NCBI GenBank assembly: GCA_948465625.1
Contig: CAOJXM010000031.1
Span: 1 to 8,914 of the forward strand
Source: an uncultured Clostridium sp.
GTDB lineage: Bacteria; Bacillota; Clostridia; TANB77; CAG-508
DNA: 8,914 bases
Reading direction: 5' to 3'
Positions 1 through 6,776 of this stretch are shown piece after piece. The translations under genes and the position numbers were made by a program. Numbering within the stretch: position 1 is the first letter of the stretch; the number at the start of each line of letters is the position of its first letter. The notes beneath the pieces are model-generated. The model was not told the origin of the DNA, made no database searches, and was given only the letters and a program-made list of their open reading frames with translations.

Positions 1-17
1 AGATTTAAACTTAAGTA

Positions 18-55
18 GGAAGCAATCAATTCTAAAGATAGAAGGGATTGCTTCT
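18..55. other. Two-tier hairpin, possible terminator or RNA element
   Basis: A perfect 9-bp outer stem pairs GAAGCAATC (19-27) with GATTGCTTC (46-54), with a G-T wobble possible at 18/55. After a 2x2 internal loop (AA/GG), a 5-bp inner stem pairs TTCTA (30-34) with TAGAA (39-43) around the tetraloop AAGA. So 14 Watson-Crick pairs form within 38 nt. No clean run of T follows on either strand (TAATTCTTGAG on plus), so it is a poor match to an intrinsic terminator. It could still end an upstream gene outside the window or be a structured RNA element. The pairing is seen directly; the role is unknown. Confidence 0.45.
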
Positions 56-65
56 AATTCTTGAG

Positions 66-94
66 TTGAAAAAAATAATAATTTGTAGTATTAT
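66..94 (+). promoter_or_regulatory. Sigma-A-type promoter for the 121-684 gene
   Basis: TTGAAA (66-71) and TATTAT (89-94) are separated by exactly 17 nt, a close match to the housekeeping -35/-10 consensus. Transcription would begin near 101, just before the ribosome-binding site AAAGGAAG at 108-115. This placement argues against using the ATG at 103 as the start codon. Confidence 0.55.
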
Positions 95-120
95 AGTAAA
101 AAATGAGAAAGGAAGAATCG

Positions 121-684
121 ATGGAACAAAATTTGTATGAAAAATTAAAAGAAAGAAAAAGAAAAGGCGAGAAATTAGATTGGAATGCTATTACAAGAGA
201 AGAATTAGAAGATTTATTTGAAAAAGCAACAGATAGTGCCATAGCAGAACTATATGAAGTAAGCAAATCGCAAGTAACAGCTAAAAGAAAAAAATGGGAT
301 ATTAAGTTAATAAATTATACGATTAGAGATTTTTTTAAGGAAGATAAAAATAGAGATTTATTAGAAGGGTTAAATCAATCTTCTAAAGAGAGACTATTAC
401 AAGAAGAAAAGATAGATACCATTTCCATTGCTTTAACGCATTATCTATTTCGAAATGGACCAGTAGAAGATATGCATGGTGAGGGGAAATTATCACAAAA
501 CGATATGAAAACCTTAAACAAGTTTATGGTAAATCGAATAGCAGGATTATTAAAAACATTAAATAAAGGAGAATGGTTAAAATTAGAATTGCTATTAAAT
601 TTTTATGGTCTTTATGGGACAGAGTGGGACAAACCAATTCCAGATACAGATGAAATTGATTTTTTTTATTCAAAAAAATTTTAA
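121..684 (+). CDS. Uncharacterised 187-residue protein, possible HTH
   Basis: I do not recognise a named family. The start chosen is ATG at 121, because AGGAAG (110-115) sits at the right distance before it; the in-frame ATG at 103 has no such site and lies almost on the predicted transcription start. The protein is soluble, with no signal peptide or membrane segment. Residues 1-35 are very charged (KLKERKRKGEK). Residues about 38-60 (DSAIAELYEVSKSQVTAKRK) look like a helix-turn-helix: an Ala-rich first helix, a turn at EVS, and a basic second helix. The C-terminal half (about 98-170) is helical and contains RNGPVEDMHGEGKLSQNDMK, which reads as a conserved stretch, and it ends in an acidic/aromatic tail. 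It is a single-gene unit with its own promoter, 104 nt before glgP, which also has its own promoter. A small DNA-binding or regulatory protein is an inference from the HTH-like segment only. Confidence 0.8.
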   Translation: MEQNLYEKLKERKRKGEKLDWNAITREELEDLFEKATDSAIAELYEVSKSQVTAKRKKWDIKLINYTIRDFFKEDKNRDLLEGLNQSSKERLLQEEKIDTISIALTHYLFRNGPVEDMHGEGKLSQNDMKTLNKFMVNRIAGLLKTLNKGEWLKLELLLNFYGLYGTEWDKPIPDTDEIDFFYSKKF

Positions 685-703
685 AATAAAAATAGCAAAA
701 GAA

Positions 704-732
704 TTGACTTTTTTTTATTGTTAGTAGATAAT
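704..732 (+). promoter_or_regulatory. Sigma-A-type promoter for glgP-truB
   Basis: TTGACT (704-709) and GATAAT (727-732) are spaced by exactly 17 nt, each one base off the consensus TTGACA/TATAAT. The start point would be near 739, giving a leader of about 50 nt before glgP. I see no riboswitch-like or operator-like structure in that leader. Confidence 0.7.
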
Positions 733-788
733 AGTGATAGAAAAAACAAAGAGAAAAGTTGTCAAAAAACTAAGGAGGAAAAAAGAAT

Positions 789-3359
789 ATGTATGTGTTT
801 AACAGAATTACGGTAAATCCACAATTACCAAAGCGAATTAACAAATTATCAACCATTGCTAATAACTTATGGTGGGCATGGAATACAGAATATTTAAGAC
901 TTTTTAAATATATTGATATTGATTTATGGGAAATGGTAGGAAAAAATCCTGTTAAATTTTTAAAACAGGTATCACAAGAAAAATTGGAGCAAGCAGCACA
1001 AAATCCAGAATTATTAAAAAAATATGACAAAGTAGTAAGTGATTTTGAAGGATATATGAACAGCAAAAGTACATGGTTTTCTAAAAAATATCCAACAAAC
1101 AAAGAAAACTTAATTGCTTATTTTTCTGCAGAATATGGATTAGATGAGACCATTCCGATTTATTCAGGAGGACTTGGAATTCTATCAGGTGATCACCTAA
1201 AATCAGCAAGCGATTTAGGATTACCATTTGTAGCAATTGGGTTATTATATAAAAATGGATATTTTCAACAAAAAATAAATCGATATGGAAATCAAGAAAA
1301 TCTATATAACAATTTAGATTTAGAAAATTTACCAATTTTACCAGTAAAAAATGATAAAAACGAAGATTTCATCATTGATGTAAAATTACCAAGAAAAAAA
1401 CTATACTTAAAAGTATGGCAAATAAATGTTGGTAGAATTAAATTATACTTATTAGATTCTGACATTGAGCAAAATAGTGATAAAGAGTATAAAGAAATTA
1501 CATTAAAATTATATGGTGGAGACCAAGAAATGAGAATTCGCCAAGAGATTGTACTTGGTATGGCAGGAGTTCGACTATTAAAAAAATTAGGAATACAACC
1601 AACAATATACCACATGAATGAGGGACATTCTGCTTTCTTAAATTTAGAGTTAATAAAAGATTTAATGGAAGATAAGCAAGTATCATTCCAAATTGCAAAA
1701 GAAATTGCAACAGCTAAAACCGTATTTACAACCCACACACCAGTTCCTGCAGGAAATGACATTTTTCCAATTGCTTTGGTAGAAAAATACTTTAAAGATT
1801 TCTGGCCAAAATTAGGAATTGAAAGAGAAGAATTCTTAAAATTAGGAATGAAACCAGGTGAAGAATTAGAACCAGGATTTAACATGGGAATTCTTGCCCT
1901 AAAAATAGCAGGAAAGAAAAATGGGGTAAGTAAACTACATGGGGAAGTATCAAGAGAATTGTTTGCAGAAGTATGGCCAAATATTTCACCAGAAGAATCA
2001 CCAATTACCCATGTTACCAATGGAATTCATACATGTAGTTGGTTAGCACCAAACTTAAAAGAATTGTTTAATAAATACTTAACACCATTTTGGCAAGATG
2101 CAATTTACGAAGATGAAACTTGGAAAAAGATAGAAAATATACCAAATAAAGAATTGTGGAAAGAGCATATCGATAGAAAACAAAAATTAATTGCTTTTGT
2201 AAAAGAAAATGTAACCAATCGATTAAAAAGAGAGGGAGTTGGTTATGAAGAAATAAAAGAAATTACTTCAAAACTAAACCCGAATGCATTAACCATTGGA
2301 TTTGCAAGAAGATTTGCAACCTATAAAAGAGCAACTTTAATTTTTAAAGATTTAGAAAGAATTACACAAATTTTAAATGATGAAGAGCATCCAGTACAAA
2401 TTATATTTGCAGGAAAAGCGCATCCTGCGGATAAGGAAGGACAAGATTTAATTCGCTATATTCACGAGTTATCAATGAAACCACAATTTAAAGGTAAAAT
2501 ATTCTTATTAGAAAACTATAATATTGCAACAGCAAGATATTTAGTAACTGGTGTAGATGTATGGCTAAACAATCCAAGAAGACCAATGGAAGCATCAGGA
2601 ACCAGTGGACAAAAAGCATCTGTAAATGGAGTATTAAACTTTAGTATCTCAGATGGTTGGTGGGCAGAAGGTTACAACACCAAAAATGGTTGGTTAATTG
2701 GAGTAGATGAACCATACACATCTTATGAAGAACAAGATATTGCTGATTCAGAAAGTATGTACCATACTTTAGAAAATAAAATCATGCCAATGTATTATGC
2801 ACAAGATGAAAATGGAATTTCACCAAAATGGATGGAAGCAATGAAAAACTCAATCATGTCAACAGGTGGAAAATACAGTACTTCTAGAATGGTAGTAGAC
2901 TATGTAAATAATTTATACATTCCATTATGCAATTTAACCAATCAATACTATTCTAAGTTAGAAGAAGTTACTAGATTAAATGCATGGAAAAACGAAATCA
3001 GAAACAACTGGAATAACATTCAGATTATGCAAATGAGTAATTTAGATAATATTACCATTGATGCAGGAAATAACATAGAGGTAAGTTGTGCTGTAGAATT
3101 GCCAAACATTGATAAAGAAAATATAGAAGTAGAAGTATACTATGGAAAAATTTTAGAAAATGGTGTAGTTCGAAAAATGAAAGTCATTCCAATGAAACTA
3201 GAGGAAAAAATGGAAGGTAAAGAAAATACCTATCTTTACAAAGCAAAAATAGAATTAACAACAGGTGGAAACTATGGATATACCTTTAGAGTTATGCCAA
3301 AACATGAAATGATATTAGAAGCAGCAAACTTAGATTTAGTAAAATGGATTACCAATTAA
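789..3359 (+). CDS. glgP: Alpha-glucan (glycogen) phosphorylase, DUF3417 type
   Basis: This cytoplasmic, PLP-dependent GT35 enzyme releases glucose 1-phosphate from the non-reducing ends of alpha-1,4-glucans (glycogen or maltodextrin) using phosphate. Residues about 8-95 match the N-terminal DUF3417 region (NNLWWAWN) of the TIGR02094-type phosphorylases. The catalytic core follows: EYGLDETIPIYSGGLG (115-130), YHMNEGHSAF (274-283), TTHTPVPAGND, NGIHTCSW, and the phosphate-binding pattern RRFATYKR with R508 and K513 spaced as in animal phosphorylase. EASGTSGQK places the PLP Schiff-base lysine at K609. The last 90 or so residues form the beta-rich C-terminal extension seen in this subfamily. 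At 856 aa it is full length with no missing key residue. The start ATG follows AAGGAGG (772-778) by 10 nt. It probably forms an operon with truB, 15 nt downstream. The family assignment is secure; the physiological substrate, stored glycogen versus imported maltodextrin, cannot be told here because no other glg or mal genes are in view. Confidence 0.95.
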   Translation: MYVFNRITVNPQLPKRINKLSTIANNLWWAWNTEYLRLFKYIDIDLWEMVGKNPVKFLKQVSQEKLEQAAQNPELLKKYDKVVSDFEGYMNSKSTWFSKKYPTNKENLIAYFSAEYGLDETIPIYSGGLGILSGDHLKSASDLGLPFVAIGLLYKNGYFQQKINRYGNQENLYNNLDLENLPILPVKNDKNEDFIIDVKLPRKKLYLKVWQINVGRIKLYLLDSDIEQNSDKEYKEITLKLYGGDQEMRIRQEIVLGMAGVRLLKKLGIQPTIYHMNEGHSAFLNLELIKDLMEDKQVSFQIAKEIATAKTVFTTHTPVPAGNDIFPIALVEKYFKDFWPKLGIEREEFLKLGMKPGEELEPGFNMGILALKIAGKKNGVSKLHGEVSRELFAEVWPNISPEESPITHVTNGIHTCSWLAPNLKELFNKYLTPFWQDAIYEDETWKKIENIPNKELWKEHIDRKQKLIAFVKENVTNRLKREGVGYEEIKEITSKLNPNALTIGFARRFATYKRATLIFKDLERITQILNDEEHPVQIIFAGKAHPADKEGQDLIRYIHELSMKPQFKGKIFLLENYNIATARYLVTGVDVWLNNPRRPMEASGTSGQKASVNGVLNFSISDGWWAEGYNTKNGWLIGVDEPYTSYEEQDIADSESMYHTLENKIMPMYYAQDENGISPKWMEAMKNSIMSTGGKYSTSRMVVDYVNNLYIPLCNLTNQYYSKLEEVTRLNAWKNEIRNNWNNIQIMQMSNLDNITIDAGNNIEVSCAVELPNIDKENIEVEVYYGKILENGVVRKMKVIPMKLEEKMEGKENTYLYKAKIELTTGGNYGYTFRVMPKHEMILEAANLDLVKWITN

Positions 3360-3374
3360 AAGGGGAAGCAAAAT

Positions 3375-4253
3375 TTGGACGGAATTTTATTAATCAACAA
3401 AGAAAAAGACTATACATCACATGATGTAGTAGCAATAGTAAAAAAAGCATTGGGGAAAAAAGTGGGCCATACAGGCACACTTGACCCCAATGCTACTGGC
3501 ATTTTACCAGTATTAATAGGAAATGGAACAAAGTTATCCAAATATTTAATTAACCATGATAAAATTTATGTAGCAACCTTGCAATTGGGTATTAAAACAG
3601 ATACAGCAGATAGTACTGGTAAGGTAATACAAGAACAAGTAGTAGAAAAATTAGAAAAAGAACAGATAGAGCAAGTATTACAAAGTATGGTAGGAAAGCA
3701 AGAACAGGTTCCACCAATGTATTCAGCCATTAAAGTAAAAGGTAAAAAATTATATGAGTATGCAAGGAATAACCAAAAGGTAGAAGTAGCACCACGTCAA
3801 ATTGAAATTTATCAAATGCAATTAAAAGACTATCAAGAAGAGAAAAAAGAGATTGTATTTGAAATTGCTTGTTCCAAAGGTACCTATATTCGAACTGTAT
3901 GTGAAGAGGTTGCACAAAGGTTACATACCATTGGCAATATGAAGGAACTAGAAAGAGTAATGGTGGGAGAGTTTCATTTAAAAGAGGCTGTTACTGTAGA
4001 AGAGCTAAGAAAAAAGGCTCATGAGCAAGAGTGGTTACATCAACATATCATAACCATGGAAATCCTATTAAAAAATAACCCTAACTTAAAATTAGAGGAT
4101 TTTAAATTAAGATTATTTTTAAATGGTGTTGTTTTAAGTGTAAAAAAACCAGATGGAATTTTTAAAATTTATGACGAAAAAGGAACCTTTATTGGAACTG
4201 GTACAGTAGTAAGCAACCAATTAAAGAGGGATATTATTGTATCAGACAATTAA
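3375..4253 (+). CDS. truB: tRNA pseudouridine(55) synthase TruB
   Basis: TruB converts U55 to pseudouridine in the T-arm loop of nearly all elongator tRNAs, in the cytoplasm. The start is TTG at 3375: GGGGAAG (3362-3368) lies 6 nt upstream, and the resulting N-terminus MDGILLINK is exactly where TruB proteins begin. The family motif HTGTLDPNATGILPV (about 32-46) supplies the catalytic aspartate D37. YSAIKVKGKKLYEYAR (about 116-131) and CSKGTYIRT (about 165-173) are the other hallmark segments. Residues from about 240 to the end fit the small C-terminal TruB/PUA-like domain (GIFKIYDEKG...). The length of 292 aa is normal. In Firmicutes truB usually sits between rbfA and ribF in the infB cluster; here it follows glgP by 15 nt and is not followed by ribF, so this is an atypical location. 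Its TAA overlaps the stop codon of the converging small gene. Confidence 0.97.
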   Translation: MDGILLINKEKDYTSHDVVAIVKKALGKKVGHTGTLDPNATGILPVLIGNGTKLSKYLINHDKIYVATLQLGIKTDTADSTGKVIQEQVVEKLEKEQIEQVLQSMVGKQEQVPPMYSAIKVKGKKLYEYARNNQKVEVAPRQIEIYQMQLKDYQEEKKEIVFEIACSKGTYIRTVCEEVAQRLHTIGNMKELERVMVGEFHLKEAVTVEELRKKAHEQEWLHQHIITMEILLKNNPNLKLEDFKLRLFLNGVVLSVKKPDGIFKIYDEKGTFIGTGTVVSNQLKRDIIVSDN

Positions 4254-4423
4254 TAATGTCTACCCAATAATGGTAAAATATTAAGAGAAACCAAACAAAT
4301 CACAGATAGAAGGATAATCACACTACCTGTGATTTTATTATTTTGTTTTTTATATTCGTAATAGCCATATCCAGCGGTTTTTAAAAATACAATTACACTA
4401 AACAAGAAAACGATAAAGTTCAT
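4250..4423 (-). CDS. Small two-helix membrane protein, germinant-receptor D-like
   Basis: The gene encodes 57 residues. The start is ATG at 4421-4423, preceded 7 nt upstream by TAAGGAG (complement of 4431-4437); a longer reading from the ATG at 4439-4441 would leave that Shine-Dalgarno site inside the gene. Residues about 2-19 (NFIVFLFSVIVFLKTAGY) and 34-54 (GSVIILLSVICLVSLNILPLL) are two hydrophobic helices joined by a short basic loop (YYEYKKQNNK), so a hairpin in the membrane is expected. It begins 19 nt after the stop of the C subunit, in the same direction. Small two-helix 'D' proteins encoded within or next to A-B-C germinant-receptor operons are known in Bacillus and modulate receptor function. 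Size, topology and position all fit that class; sequence homology could not be tested. The stop TAA overlaps the truB stop in the palindrome TTAA at 4250-4253. Confidence 0.75.
   Translation of the reverse strand: MNFIVFLFSVIVFLKTAGYGYYEYKKQNNKITGSVIILLSVICLVSLNILPLLGRHY
4297..4351 (+). terminator. Intrinsic terminator of glgP-truB, inside the D gene
   Basis: A perfect 9-bp stem pairs AAATCACAG (4297-4305) with CTGTGATTT (4327-4335). After an A/C mismatch, TAG/CTA (4307-4309 with 4323-4325) can extend it, leaving a 13-nt loop. On the plus strand it is followed by the T-rich tract TATTATTTTGTTTTTT, ending at 4351. It lies about 45 nt past the truB stop and wholly within the opposite-strand 57-codon gene. 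Read on the minus strand the following sequence (TGTTTGGTTT) is a weaker match. The stem is modest in GC, so strength is uncertain. Confidence 0.5.
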
Positions 4424-4442
4424 AATTTTTCTCCTTATCAAA

Positions 4443-5669
4443 TTAATTTTCCATCAATAAATTTCCAGAAACTACAGTGGTGTTTACTTCTGCATTAAAA
4501 AAGCTATTTTTATAATTATAATCCCAATTAAATTCATCCAAATCTTTTTTGTAGAGGAAGCTTGCAACTAATTTTTTTCCAAATTTATCAATATCGGTAC
4601 CAAATTCGCGAGCTGTTTTCCCTAAGTATTGTAAAATTTCATATTTCATATAGGAATTAGCATATTCTTCGATTCTATGAATATTTTCGGTATTAATAAA
4701 TTCATCATTGCCAGTCATAGAAATAATACGAGCTTCAAGTGCTATTTTGCAAGAAATGTAGGGGGTACCATTTATTAGGTTTACTTCTGATTTTGTTTTT
4801 TGCTTTTGGGTAACTCGTAAATCAATGGATTCTCCTGTTACAAAAGGACTAGGAATTGAAATCGTACAAGTATTTAATTCATTCGAAATAATTAAATGAC
4901 ATACGGTTTCAAAACCACTTAATTCGCCTACTAAAATATCCTCTTTAAAAACAGCTAGTCCGATGTTTTCGATATGAGGTTCGGAATCAATTGGTGTTTC
5001 GTTTGCTTTGTAACTACCATCTTGTCCAATATGATTAGAATTAGGTGTTTCTTGACTACTAGGAGTATTAACTCCGCCTAAAATGGCAATCGGATTAGCA
5101 ATACAAGTATTTAAGGTGTAGAAAAACTGATTTAGGGTTAAATTTTGGGTATAGCCAGTATAGTCGCTAGAAGAGGGAGTGATTTCATAGTATTTGGAGG
5201 AGAGTTTTTCTAAAACTGGTTTTGAATTTTCAAGAAAATAGGCAGAATCACAGCGACTAATAATAATGTTACAATCAGGTCGAATTTGCACATCATCAAT
5301 TAAAGTAAATAAGTAAGGAGAAAGTCCTTTGCTAGCAGCTAGTTTTTCGGAAAATACAATAACTTTACAATGCGATAAATTAACTTGTTTACTAACATAG
5401 CTATTTAATAGATTAAGACCAGCTTCAATGGAGGTACACTCAATGGAGTTGACAATGGAAGAATCAGATTGTCCACCAGATTCACCAGAAATACTATTGG
5501 GTAAAGAGATTTGAAAACTGACTAATAGATTGTTGTTTTCGCCTACATCAATTCCCATACCTACTACATAAGCTAAATTATCAATATTAGAAGAACGGCT
5601 CCAAAAGCTTGATAAAGCAAGTAGAACAACAATCATTAGTAAAACTAGGAGAATTCTTAATTTACTCAA
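4443..5669 (-). CDS. gerAC: Spore germinant receptor subunit C, Ger(x)C family
   Basis: This is the C subunit of an A-B-C nutrient germinant receptor on the outer face of the inner spore membrane. The start is TTG at 5667-5669, with GGAGG (complement of 5679-5683) 9 nt upstream. It overlaps the end of subunit B by 8 nt, which suggests translational coupling. Residues 4-20 form a hydrophobic N-terminal segment, followed by the family landmark DNLAYVVGMGID (30-41). The C-terminal domain (about 235-400) fits the Spore_GerAC fold, with IENIGLAVFKEDILVGELSG (233-252) and late helices rich in KYEILQ...TAREFGTDIDKFG. The 408-aa length is normal. Oddity: family members usually read GCW(D/N) at the lipobox, but here it is SFW, with F22 (TTT) where the lipidated cysteine belongs. 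The first cysteine is C78, so no alternative lipobox exists. The protein is therefore predicted to stay attached by an uncleaved N-terminal helix or to be released. The symbol denotes the subunit family, not a specific receptor. Confidence 0.93.
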   Translation of the reverse strand: MSKLRILLVLLMIVVLLALSSFWSRSSNIDNLAYVVGMGIDVGENNNLLVSFQISLPNSISGESGGQSDSSIVNSIECTSIEAGLNLLNSYVSKQVNLSHCKVIVFSEKLAASKGLSPYLFTLIDDVQIRPDCNIIISRCDSAYFLENSKPVLEKLSSKYYEITPSSSDYTGYTQNLTLNQFFYTLNTCIANPIAILGGVNTPSSQETPNSNHIGQDGSYKANETPIDSEPHIENIGLAVFKEDILVGELSGFETVCHLIISNELNTCTISIPSPFVTGESIDLRVTQKQKTKSEVNLINGTPYISCKIALEARIISMTGNDEFINTENIHRIEEYANSYMKYEILQYLGKTAREFGTDIDKFGKKLVASFLYKKDLDEFNWDYNYKNSFFNAEVNTTVVSGNLLMEN

Positions 5670-6774
5670 TTTTATTCGCCTCCAATTTCATATTCTTTCT
5701 TTTGTATTTAAAATTAGCAAATGCTAAAATAGTAAAGGTAGTAACAAACAGTAAGATAATAGAAAAATATTTATACAAAACATCCTCTAAAAAACGAACT
5801 TGTGCTATGTTTGAGGGTAAAAAGGTAAATAAGAAAAGCAGAGCAGAAAAACTATAAAACATAGGCTTAGCTGTTTTGGTTTTTCCTATCTTTTTAAAGA
5901 TAAGGCAAGAAAGCATAATACAAGTAGAAAGATAGGACATCATAGCCAAAATCCAAACAACAATAAAAATGGCTTCTGGTCTTTGTAAAAATCTACCTAA
6001 TTCAAGAGAACGAACAATCAAGTAAATAGAAGGTAACTCAAATTGTTGAATGACACAAGAAAAAGATAGTAACAAAGAGGCAACACATAAAATAAGGTAA
6101 ATACCAGACAATACAATACCAATGATGCTAATTTTATTAAATTCTTTTTTGGATTTCAACATGGGACCAATAAAGTAAATAACACTAAGACCACTAAAAG
6201 CAAATACATTACTAGCACCAGTTAGAAAGACTTTGTCAAGCCCTGTACCAAATACGGGAAAAATACTTGTTAGGTCAAAGTTAGGGGCAGCACTAATAAA
6301 GGTGATAATTAGGTTAATCATCATAAGTAGAGCAATAATGGTATTTAATTTAATAATGGTTTGAGGCCCAAAGCGATTGGCTAGCATGTTGGCAATTACA
6401 AAAACAATTAAAATAAAGGCAACTGGTATATTAATATAGTAAATAATGCTTAAACTCTCACAAAAATTACGCAATAAAAAAGAGGGAACACTTATAAAGT
6501 ATATTAAAAACAAAGTACCAATGGCTACTTGGAGTTTTCTTCCACCTAAAAAGTGGGAGATATCTAAGATATCCATTCCAGGAAAATTTTTAAATAGTTT
6601 TAGCACAATAAAAAGAAAGATAAGTGCTAGGGCAAAAACATATAGACCATTTAGTAAACTAGCAGAGCCAGCAGTTGTAAAAAAGACTTTTGGTACATTT
6701 AAAACAACATGGTTTAGCATAATAATTGTAATTAATGCAATTGCTTCTATTTTTCCAATTCGATATAAATCCAT
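5662..6774 (-). CDS. gerAB: Spore germinant receptor subunit B, GerAB/APC transporter-like
   Basis: This integral inner-spore-membrane subunit, of the APC amino-acid-transporter-like superfamily, is where amino-acid germinants are thought to bind in characterised receptors. About ten hydrophobic segments can be seen, at roughly residues 9-30, 42-61, 82-102, 115-132, 142-163, 183-204, 216-240, 267-290, 305-321 and 335-355. Typical family segments are NFDLTSIFPVFGTG (165-178) in the extracellular part and RSLELGRFLQRPEAIFIVVW (255-274), the diagnostic stretch. The 370-aa length is normal. The ATG (6772-6774) follows AAAGGAG (complement of 6782-6788) by 7 nt and lies 2 nt after the stop of subunit A. 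The TAA stop falls inside the start region of subunit C. The germinant cannot be predicted from sequence. The symbol denotes the subunit family. Confidence 0.96.
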   Translation of the reverse strand: MDLYRIGKIEAIALITIIMLNHVVLNVPKVFFTTAGSASLLNGLYVFALALIFLFIVLKLFKNFPGMDILDISHFLGGRKLQVAIGTLFLIYFISVPSFLLRNFCESLSIIYYINIPVAFILIVFVIANMLANRFGPQTIIKLNTIIALLMMINLIITFISAAPNFDLTSIFPVFGTGLDKVFLTGASNVFAFSGLSVIYFIGPMLKSKKEFNKISIIGIVLSGIYLILCVASLLLSFSCVIQQFELPSIYLIVRSLELGRFLQRPEAIFIVVWILAMMSYLSTCIMLSCLIFKKIGKTKTAKPMFYSFSALLFLFTFLPSNIAQVRFLEDVLYKYFSIILLFVTTFTILAFANFKYKRKNMKLEANKIE

Positions 6775-6776
6775 GA

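Noticed and set aside
103..120. Upstream in-frame ATG at 103 for the first gene
   Set aside because: It lacks a ribosome-binding site and lies almost at the predicted transcription start; the ATG at 121 has AGGAAG at the right distance.
658..684. A/T hairpin at the end of the first gene as a terminator
   Set aside because: The possible pairing is only runs of T with runs of A inside the last codons, with no GC pairs; such runs are common by chance in this DNA.
1292..2020. Long open frame (242 codons) on the minus strand inside glgP
   Set aside because: It is antisense to the conserved catalytic core of glgP, has no ribosome-binding site or recognisable domain, and its composition is that of a shadow frame.
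5609..5857. Plus-strand open frame across the B/C subunit junction
   Set aside because: It is antisense to two well-supported receptor genes and has no ribosome-binding site or domain.
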